Positions 57,332 to 64,000 of a stretch of 64,000 nucleotides of DNA are shown piece by piece. Origin of the DNA: Hamadaea tsunoensis DSM 44101 (GTDB lineage Bacteria > Actinomycetota > Actinomycetes > Mycobacteriales > Micromonosporaceae); assembly GCF_000428945.1 (NCBI RefSeq), contig NZ_KE386821.1:183330-247329 (forward strand), given 5' to 3'. Position numbers and translations under genes: made by a program. How positions within the stretch are numbered: the first letter of the stretch is position 1; every line of letters begins with the position of its first letter. The notes beneath the pieces were generated by a model. That model was not told the DNA's origin, ran no database searches, and saw only the letters and a list, made by a program, of their open reading frames with translations.

Positions 57332-57650
57332 TGCCGTACTGGCCGTGAACCTTCGGACGGGTCGGGTACCACCTCTCCGAGGCGTACCCGAAACCGGGCA
57401 TCGCCGCGTGGCGAACTCGCCCGGCTCGACTTCGGACACAACTGGCGCAGCGGCGGGCGCGGCCCTTCCGCGGTCCGTCAACGACCCTCCGCGGTACGTC
57501 AACAAATCGTCAAGAACGACGGCGGCGGCGCCAAGAACGCGTCAGGGCGTCTGTGCCGGTGCGGCGTACCGGAGTTGACTCCGAGGAGGCGGCCGGTCAT
57601 CGGCCGCGCCCGCGGCCGGGAGGCGGCCGTACGCAGACATCGGAGCAGAC
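57332..57650. other. Intergenic region with hairpin and direct repeats
   Basis: 319 bp. TCGGGTAC (57362-57369) pairs with GTACCCGA (57384-57391) as a likely terminator for the exporter gene. Two near-identical 16-mers, TCCGCGGTCCGTCAAC (57467-57482) and TCCGCGGTACGTCAAC (57488-57503), are 21 bp apart. No open frame is supported. Confidence 0.6.
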
Positions 57651-58097
57651 GTGAACTCCACGCGGGTGGCCAAACCCCACTGGCCGCTGCTGATCGCATC
57701 GGAGAAGGCCGACGACCACGAGGTGCCGGGCGGCATCCTCGTCGGCGCCGGCGCGCTCGTGATCATCGTGGCCGGTTTCGTGGCCTCGGCGATCCCGCAA
57801 AGTGCTGGGAACCTCCGTTATGGCGTACTCGTCGCCGCGGTGCTCGGCTTCGCGGCGTTGTGCCGTCGCTGGAGCGTCGCGATCGCCGTGGCCGGCATCG
57901 GTTTCCTGGTGTTCGACGGATTCCTGGTCAACCAGCTGGGTGTGCTGTCGTGGCATGGCTGGGCGGACGCCGGGCGCATCGCGGCGCTCGGCGCGGCGCT
58001 GATCTTCGGACGGCTCGCGGGCGACATCGGATCGGCCCCCCGGGCCTCGGCCCCTCAGAAGGCCGGCAATCCACGGCCGGATTCGATCAGATCATAG
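57651..58097 (+). CDS. Small integral membrane protein
   Basis: 148 aa from GTG 57651 with CGGAG upstream. Four hydrophobic segments at about residues 28-45, 55-70, 72-92 and 105-120, within GGILVGAGALVIIVAGFVAS, GVLVAAVLGFAALCRRW and SVAIAVAGIGFLVFDGFLV. Such small proteins with a NQLGVLSWHG loop are frequent in actinomycetes, but their role is not known. Its end overlaps the convergent hydrolase gene by 6 nt. Confidence 0.75.
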   Translation: MNSTRVAKPHWPLLIASEKADDHEVPGGILVGAGALVIIVAGFVASAIPQSAGNLRYGVLVAAVLGFAALCRRWSVAIAVAGIGFLVFDGFLVNQLGVLSWHGWADAGRIAALGAALIFGRLAGDIGSAPRASAPQKAGNPRPDSIRS

Positions 58098-58883
58098 GTC
58101 CGCGCTGGTGAGGTCGGCGAGTTCGCGGATGGTCTGGGCGACCGCGGGGGAGTCCTTGCTGAGGATCTTGCTGTGGTTACTGGCGACCTTGGCGCTGATC
58201 CTGAGGTGGGGGTTGGCGGCGAGCAGTGGTTCGAGGACCGTCCGGCCCTGCTCCATCTCGCCGTCCTTGCTGCCGAGGCTGTCGCCGGTGGCCATGACGA
58301 ACCAGACGGGACGCGTCAGCCGTTGCAGGACCGGCCCGCTGGCGGCGGCGATCTCGTTGAGTTCGATGTTCACGTCGGCGTGCTGGTCGGCCGACATCTT
58401 GGCGGCCAGGCCGAGCCGGGCGGCGATCGGGAAGAACAGGCGCATGCGGCGGAACAGCTTGCGGATGCGCTCGTGGCCTTCCGTTCCGGTCAGCCCGACC
58501 GGGAACGCGTCCACGATCACCGAACCCTGTACGCGATCGGGGTGCCGGTCGGTCCAGTGCCAGGCCAGAATGCCGCCGTACGACCAGCCGGCGAGCAGTG
58601 GCCGCTGCACGCCGCGTGCGATGAGGACGGCGTCGAGGTCGCGCAGCGCGGCCTCGAACGAATAGTCGCGCGAGCGCTGGGACTTGCCACGGGCCCGTTC
58701 GTCGTAGGTGATGTGGCGGAAGCCGGGGCCGAGTTCGGCGATGACGCGACGCCAGTGCGACTGATCGGCGTACGCGCCGTTGAGGTAGACCACCGGACGG
58801 CCGGTTCCGCCGGTGTCGGACACGTACAGTTCGGTGTCGTCGACGGCCAGCATGCCGGTCCAGGGGGATGGGGTGACGGTCAT
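58092..58883 (-). CDS. Alpha/beta-fold hydrolase
   Basis: 263 aa. The nucleophile elbow GWSYGG (Ser near residue 98) and the oxyanion strand VVYLNGAYADQSHWRRVI are clear. The catalytic His is probably in VASNHSKIL near residue 242. The acid may be the Asp in MATGDSLG near 209. The size fits epoxide-hydrolase or haloperoxidase-like members. The substrate is unknown. It follows the DUF1048 gene by 23 bp in the PadR-led operon. Confidence 0.88.
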   Translation of the reverse strand: MTVTPSPWTGMLAVDDTELYVSDTGGTGRPVVYLNGAYADQSHWRRVIAELGPGFRHITYDERARGKSQRSRDYSFEAALRDLDAVLIARGVQRPLLAGWSYGGILAWHWTDRHPDRVQGSVIVDAFPVGLTGTEGHERIRKLFRRMRLFFPIAARLGLAAKMSADQHADVNIELNEIAAASGPVLQRLTRPVWFVMATGDSLGSKDGEMEQGRTVLEPLLAANPHLRISAKVASNHSKILSKDSPAVAQTIRELADLTSADL

Positions 58884-58906
58884 GAGGGTTCCTTCTTCCG
58901 GTCTCT

Positions 58907-59263
58907 TCAGCGCTGCGCGGTCTCTTCGGCGGCGGCGCGGTCGATCTCCCTGGTCAGCCGGTCCCGTTCGCGGATGATCCAGTGGCCCTTGGGGTAGTTC
59001 TGGACGAACGTCTCGATGAACTCCACCGGGTCCTCGCCGACGATCGCGCGGATCGGGGTTCCGCTGGCCGCGCCCTGTTCGAACAGGTCGATGAGGTCGC
59101 CGTACATGGCGGTTCCGTCACCGCCGGTGCCGAAGTAGTTGAGGTAGCGCTCCAGCGCATCGAGCGCGGTCCGATAAGCGGGGGGCAGTTGCCGGGAGCG
59201 TGCCTTGTACTCGCGCCACTGCTTCTTGCCGCCGACCACGGTGGCGATGAACTTCGAAATCAT
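58907..59263 (-). CDS. DUF1048-family protein
   Basis: 118 aa. Helical, with KKQWREYKARSRQLPPAYRT and YLNYFGTGGDGTAMYGDLID followed by IVGEDPVEFIETFVQNYPKG. These match DUF1048, a small alpha-helical family commonly encoded right after PadR regulators. It overlaps the PadR stop by 4 nt. The molecular role is unknown; the fixed pairing suggests a co-factor or modulator of the regulator. Confidence 0.85.
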   Translation of the reverse strand: MISKFIATVVGGKKQWREYKARSRQLPPAYRTALDALERYLNYFGTGGDGTAMYGDLIDLFEQGAASGTPIRAIVGEDPVEFIETFVQNYPKGHWIIRERDRLTREIDRAAAEETAQR

Positions 59264-59595
59264 GGTCTCTTGTCTCCTTCACGGAGCCGTCCGAGCCGGT
59301 CGGCCAGGAAATCCCAGGTACGCCAGAACTCGTCGAGGTACGCGCGCCCGTGCTCGTTGAGCGAGTACACCTTGCGTGGCGGCCCCTTTTCGGAGGGGAC
59401 CTTCTCCACGTCGACCAGGCCCTTCTGCTCGACGCGGACCAGCAAGGCGTAGACGGTGCCCTCGGCGATGTCGGCGAAGCCCTGGTCCCGCAGCCACGCC
59501 GTGATCTCGTAGCCGTACGCGGGCCGCAGTGAGAGCACCGCGAGCACGATGCCTTCCAGCGTGCCCTTGAGCATCTCCGTCGTCTGCCTGGCCAC
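59260..59595 (-). CDS. PadR-family transcriptional regulator
   Basis: 111 aa. Winged helix with MLKGTLEGIVLAVLSLRPAY, GYEITAWLRDQGFADIAEGT, VYALLVRVEQKGLVDVEK and the wing GPPRKVYSLNEHGRAYLDEF. The short C-terminal helix makes it a PadR-s2 protein, which acts as a dimer and loses DNA binding upon ligand entry. It heads an operon with DUF1048 and a hydrolase, and probably controls it through the repeats just upstream. Confidence 0.92.
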   Translation of the reverse strand: MARQTTEMLKGTLEGIVLAVLSLRPAYGYEITAWLRDQGFADIAEGTVYALLVRVEQKGLVDVEKVPSEKGPPRKVYSLNEHGRAYLDEFWRTWDFLADRLGRLREGDKRP

Positions 59596-59621
59596 GGGCC
59601 TGCCTTCGCTACTCAGTGTCG

Positions 59622-59651
59622 CTGACTACCGGTATATAGTAGCACTGACTA
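59622..59651. promoter_or_regulatory. PadR promoter with repeated CTGACTA motif
   Basis: CTGACTA occurs at 59622-59628 and 59645-59651, flanking TATATA (59633-59638), which would be the -10 element for the minus-strand operon. A regulator bound at both repeats would cover the promoter. Confidence 0.5.
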
Positions 59652-59701
59652 GTGATGCCGCAAGCCCGCCCGGATCAAGGGGCTCGGTCAGGAAACCGCT
59701 G

Positions 59702-60595
59702 TCACGCCTCGGAACCGGTGCGGGCCGAGGCACCGGCGTCGGCGACCGACTGGTGGCCGCTCCACGCGGCGAGGAACGTGACTCCCTGGGCGGTGGGGCT
59801 GGCGGGTTCCCAGGTGTAGGTGATGATCGTCAGGTCGGGGTCGCCGGGCAGCTGGAGGGCTTCGCCGGTGAGTTCGAGGTCGCCGGCGACCGCGTGGTGG
59901 ACGGTTTTGGTGGCGGTGTGGTGCAGCTTCACGTTGTGGGTGGCCCACCAGGTGCGGAACGGTTCGCTGCGGGTGGACAGTTCGCCGATCAGGTCGGTGA
60001 GGTTGCGGTCGTAGGGGTTGCGTCCGGCATAGGTGCGCAGCGCGGCGGCGCTGTCGGCGGCGACGGTCTCCCACTGGGTGTAGAAGGTCTGCGAGCGGCG
60101 GTCGAGGAACAGGTACCGGGCCATGTTGAAGCTCGTGGCGGTGCCGAGGGCGTCGGCGAACAGCGCGCGGCCGAGCTGGTTGGTGGCCAGGACGTCCATC
60201 CGGCCGTTGCGTGCGTACGCGGGCGCGTTGATCGTGTCGAGGATCCGTTGGACGCCGACGCGGACGGATGTCCGGTTCTGCACCTTACGGGTCCCGCGTA
60301 CGCCGCTGGGGGTGTTGGCGGTTTCGGCGAGGTCGAACAGGTGGGTGCGTTCGGCTTCGTCGAGCTGAAGCGCTCGCGCGAGTGCTTCGAGGACGGTGTG
60401 CGAGACTCCGGTCAGGTTGCCGCGTTCCAGCCGGGTGTAGTAGTCGGTGCTCATCCCGGCGAGCATGGCGACCTCCTCGCGGCGCAGGCCCTTGACCCGC
60501 CGCCGGCCGCCGAACAGCGGGACGCCCGCCTGCTCCGGGGTGAGCCGGTCGCGGCGGGTGGTGAGGAAGTCGCGGACCTCGCTGCGGGTGTCCAT
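59702..60595 (-). CDS. XRE-family regulator with MmyB-like ligand-binding domain
   Basis: 297 aa from ATG 60595 ([18 protein letters not shown]). The helix-turn-helix at about residues 25-85 includes [20 protein letters not shown] and [20 protein letters not shown]. The C-terminal domain has [20 protein letters not shown] and [20 protein letters not shown], as in MmyB-like regulators that bind a fatty-acid-like ligand. It is divergent from the aldo-keto reductase at 60765, which this class usually controls. Confidence 0.92.
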   Translation of the reverse strand: MDTRSEVRDFLTTRRDRLTPEQAGVPLFGGRRRVKGLRREEVAMLAGMSTDYYTRLERGNLTGVSHTVLEALARALQLDEAERTHLFDLAETANTPSGVRGTRKVQNRTSVRVGVQRILDTINAPAYARNGRMDVLATNQLGRALFADALGTATSFNMARYLFLDRRSQTFYTQWETVAADSAAALRTYAGRNPYDRNLTDLIGELSTRSEPFRTWWATHNVKLHHTATKTVHHAVAGDLELTGEALQLPGDPDLTIITYTWEPASPTAQGVTFLAAWSGHQSVADAGASARTGSEA

Positions 60596-60764
60596 GCTCT
60601 CGACCGTACGGCGCCGGAAGCGCGCGGAGGGAGGGTCTGGCATTACCGGGCAGGACCGTCACTGCCTTCCGGACCGGATCTGCGGTTGGCTTGGACGCGT
60701 ACCAGGAAAACGTGCCGGCCACGGGCCCGCGTGGGCTGGGGGCGGCAGGACGGGTGGAGGAATC

Positions 60765-61622
60765 ATGGCAGCGGAGAATCGTCGGATCACGCTCAACAAC
60801 GGCGTCCAGATGCCGATCCTCGGTTTCGGGGTCTTCCAGGTCCCCGATGAGCAGACCGAGCAGGTCGTCACGGACGCCCTGGCGGCCGGCTACCGGGCGA
60901 TCGACACCGCGGCCTCGTACGGCAACGAGGAGGCCGTCGGGCGGGCGATCGCCGCGAGCGGCATCCCGCGGCGGGACCTGTTCGTCACGACCAAGATGTG
61001 GATCCAGCACACCGGCGAGGACACCGCCCGGCGGGAGTTCGACAAGTCGCTGAAGAAGCTGGGACTGGACTATGTGGACCTGTACCTGATCCATCAGCCG
61101 CTGGGCGACTACTACAGCTCCTGGCACGCGATGCAGAAGCTGTACGGCGAAGGCCTGGCCACGGCGATCGGGGTGTCGAACTTCCACCCCGACCGGCTGG
61201 TCGACCTGATCACGCACAACGACATCGTCCCGGCGGTCAACCAGATCGAGACGCACCCGTTCTTCCAGCGCCACGCCGACCAGCGGGTGATGGGCGAGCA
61301 CGGGGTGCAGATCGAGTCGTGGGGGCCGTTCGCCGAGGGCAAGAACGACCTGTTCACCAACCCGGTCCTGACCGGGATCGGCGAGAAGTACGGCAAGTCC
61401 GTGGCCCAGGTCGTCCTGCGCTGGCTGACCCAGCGCGACGTCGTGGTCATCCCCAAGTCGGTACGCCCCGACCGGATGGCGCAGAACCTCGACATCTTCG
61501 ACTTCGAGCTGTCCGACGACGACATGGCCCGGATCGCCGGCCTGGACACCGGCCAGACGGTGTTCTTCGACCACCGCGACCCCGAGATGGTCACCTGGCT
61601 GGGCGGACGGCGCGTCGACTGA
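60765..61622 (+). CDS. Aldo/keto reductase, AKR5-like (2,5-diketo-gluconate reductase type)
   Basis: 285 aa from ATG 60765 after GTGGAGG. Catalytic tetrad visible: Asp and Tyr in [12 protein letters not shown], Lys in VTTKMWIQ, His in [10 protein letters not shown]. The NADPH-binding end [20 protein letters not shown] is present. Reduces small aldehydes or ketones with NADPH. Probably controlled by the divergent MmyB-type regulator, and followed by a second reductase after 82 bp. Confidence 0.92.
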   Translation: MAAENRRITLNNGVQMPILGFGVFQVPDEQTEQVVTDALAAGYRAIDTAASYGNEEAVGRAIAASGIPRRDLFVTTKMWIQHTGEDTARREFDKSLKKLGLDYVDLYLIHQPLGDYYSSWHAMQKLYGEGLATAIGVSNFHPDRLVDLITHNDIVPAVNQIETHPFFQRHADQRVMGEHGVQIESWGPFAEGKNDLFTNPVLTGIGEKYGKSVAQVVLRWLTQRDVVVIPKSVRPDRMAQNLDIFDFELSDDDMARIAGLDTGQTVFFDHRDPEMVTWLGGRRVD

Positions 61623-61704
61623 TCCGCCCCACCACCGGCCCGCCCGCCACACGAGGCCCGCGACTACGCGAGGCCCGCCCACATGCGAGGAATGAGGAAG
61701 TCTC

Positions 61705-62688
<984 letters not shown>

Positions 62689-62696
62689 CGCCAAGA

Positions 62697-64000
62697 TCAG
62701 GCGGGGCGTACTCCCTGGGCGATGAGTTTGGGGACCATGTAGTCCTCGACGGCCTCGGGGCCGCCGTCCGACCCGTACCCGCTCTGTTTGCGGCCGCCGA
62801 AATAGGTGTCGCGGGCGCCGACGCCGAACCGGTTGACGCTCACCATTCCCGCGTCCAGCAGGGGCGGCAGCCGCAGGGCACGGTCGGCCGACCTCGTGAA
62901 CAGGTACGCGGCGAGCCCGAAAGCGTTGTCGTTGGCCCGGCGTACGACGTCGTCCTCGTCGGTGAAGGTGCTCGTCACGGCGATCGGCCCGAACGGTTCC
63001 TCGTGCATGAGCAGCGCGTCCGCCGGTACGCCGGCCACGAGCGTCGGCCGCCAGTAGTAGCCGGTCGAGTCGTCTCCGGTGCCGCCCGCGACGAGCCGGC
63101 CGCCCCGCTCGAGCGCGTCGTCGACGAGCGGGCCCATCGCGGCGTACCGGCGGTGGTTGGACAGGGGGCCCATGTCGGTCGAGTCGTCCATCGGGTCGCC
63201 GACGCGGGCGCCGTCGAGGGCCGCGGCGTAGCGGGCGACGAACTCGTCGTGGATCTGTTCGTGGACGAAGAACCGGATCGGCGACCCGCACGACTGGCCG
63301 GTGTTGTGCAGCTTCGCGCCGGTCGCGTCGGGGATGAGGGCGTCGAGGTCGGCGTCGTCGAACACGAGGACGGGCGCGTGGCCGCCGAGTTCGAGGGTGA
63401 TCGGCTTGACCTCGTCGGCGGCCTGCCGGGCGAGGATCTTCCCGACCGCGGTCGAGCCGGTGAAGGAGATCTTCCGGATGACCGGCGAGGCGATCAGCCG
63501 CCGTGAGATCGCGTCCGGGTCACCGAACACCATGCTCAGTACGCCGGCCGGCAAGCCCGCGTCGTGCAGCGCCCGGGCGAGGGCGATCGCGCTGGCCGGC
63601 GTCTCCTCGGCCGGTTTGATCACGACCGGGCAGCCGGCGGCCAGGGCGGCGGCGACCTTGCGGCCGGGCACCGTCAGCGGGTAGTTCCACGGCGTGAACG
63701 CGGCGACCGGCCCGACCGGCTCGTGGACCAGCATCGTCCGGCCGTCGCCGGCCGCGGTCGGCAGCACCGCGCCGAACCGGCGGGGCCCGTCGGTGGCCAT
63801 CGATTCGATGATGTCGGCGGTGTAGTCGGCTTCTCCCATGGCGTCGCGCAGGGGTTTGCCGTTCTCCATCGTCATGGCGGTGCCGATCTCCCGGCGCCGT
63901 TCGCGCAGCAGGCCCGCCGCCCGCAGGAGGACGGCGGCCCGCTCGTGCGGCGACCGCGCCCGCCAGGCTGGGAACTCGCGGGCGGCCCCGGCGAGGGCCT
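62697..64000 (-). CDS. NAD(P)-dependent aldehyde dehydrogenase, succinate-semialdehyde type (5' end outside window)
   Basis: About 433 codons are visible; the frame continues without a start beyond the right edge (it reads ALAGAAREFPAWRARSPHER at the edge). Motifs: FTPWNYPLTVPGRK with catalytic Asn, FTGSTAVGK (NAD loop), LELGGHAPVLVFDDAD with catalytic Glu, and NTGQSCGSPIRFFVHEQ with the nucleophile Cys. The block ENGKPLRDAMGEADYTADI fits GabD-type enzymes. These oxidise succinate semialdehyde or related short aldehydes. It is convergent with the reductase, 8 bp away. Confidence 0.9.
   Translation of the reverse strand, partial: ALAGAAREFPAWRARSPHERAAVLLRAAGLLRERRREIGTAMTMENGKPLRDAMGEADYTADIIESMATDGPRRFGAVLPTAAGDGRTMLVHEPVGPVAAFTPWNYPLTVPGRKVAAALAAGCPVVIKPAEETPASAIALARALHDAGLPAGVLSMVFGDPDAISRRLIASPVIRKISFTGSTAVGKILARQAADEVKPITLELGGHAPVLVFDDADLDALIPDATGAKLHNTGQSCGSPIRFFVHEQIHDEFVARYAAALDGARVGDPMDDSTDMGPLSNHRRYAAMGPLVDDALERGGRLVAGGTGDDSTGYYWRPTLVAGVPADALLMHEEPFGPIAVTSTFTDEDDVVRRANDNAFGLAAYLFTRSADRALRLPPLLDAGMVSVNRFGVGARDTYFGGRKQSGYGSDGGPEAVEDYMVPKLIAQGVRPA

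Overview
High-GC actinomycete DNA. The strong third-position G/C bias, the very frequent GTACGC-type words, two AfsR/SARP regulators with NB-ARC and TPR domains, an ECF41 sigma factor and an actinobacterial SAM-IV-type riboswitch fit a streptomycete-like organism, most likely of the Micromonosporaceae. The genus is inference. No rRNA, tRNA, CRISPR array, transposase or prophage was seen.

Layout. 1-18.8 kb is a mixed accessory region of short, mostly regulator-plus-target pairs: SARP regulator, TetR plus membrane protein, DoxX protein plus ECF41 sigma factor, glyoxalase-like protein plus TetR, and TetR plus short-chain dehydrogenase with two clear palindromic operators. It also holds a broken YCII/quinone-oxidoreductase pair, a multicopper oxidase, secreted proteins and a second SARP. 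At 8.0-8.65 kb a non-coding inverted-repeat element has 177-bp arms and a 28-bp-arm hairpin inside.

19.07-30.8 kb is one long operon headed by a SAM-IV-like riboswitch. It encodes a thioredoxin-fold protein, a complete peptide/nickel-type ABC importer with fused ATPases, a sarcosine-oxidase-like flavoenzyme, three luciferase-like flavin monooxygenases and a GNAT acetyltransferase. The gene mix and the riboswitch point to uptake and oxidative breakdown of an organosulfur compound when SAM is low.

30.9-34.1 kb holds a secreted M23 peptidase with seven wall-binding-type repeats and a two-component system.

34.45-54.2 kb is a RiPP cluster of the thiopeptide/azole class: an ArsR/DUF5937 regulator, a SagB-like dehydrogenase, an ABC exporter, a 56-residue precursor with a Ser/Cys/Gly-rich core, a split LanB dehydratase, a YcaO cyclodehydratase, several leader-binding E1-like proteins, two SpaB_C-type proteins and five nitroreductase/SagB modules. 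Two of these are unusual fusions (SpaB_C-SagB and E1-like-SagB). From the dehydratase onward every gene overlaps the next by 1-4 nt. This cluster is the most promising candidate for an undescribed system in the window.

54.3-64 kb returns to ordinary accessory genes: a secreted protein, LysR plus MFS exporter around a 25-bp palindrome, a PadR/DUF1048/hydrolase operon, an MmyB-type XRE regulator, two aldo-keto reductases and a truncated succinate-semialdehyde-type dehydrogenase.
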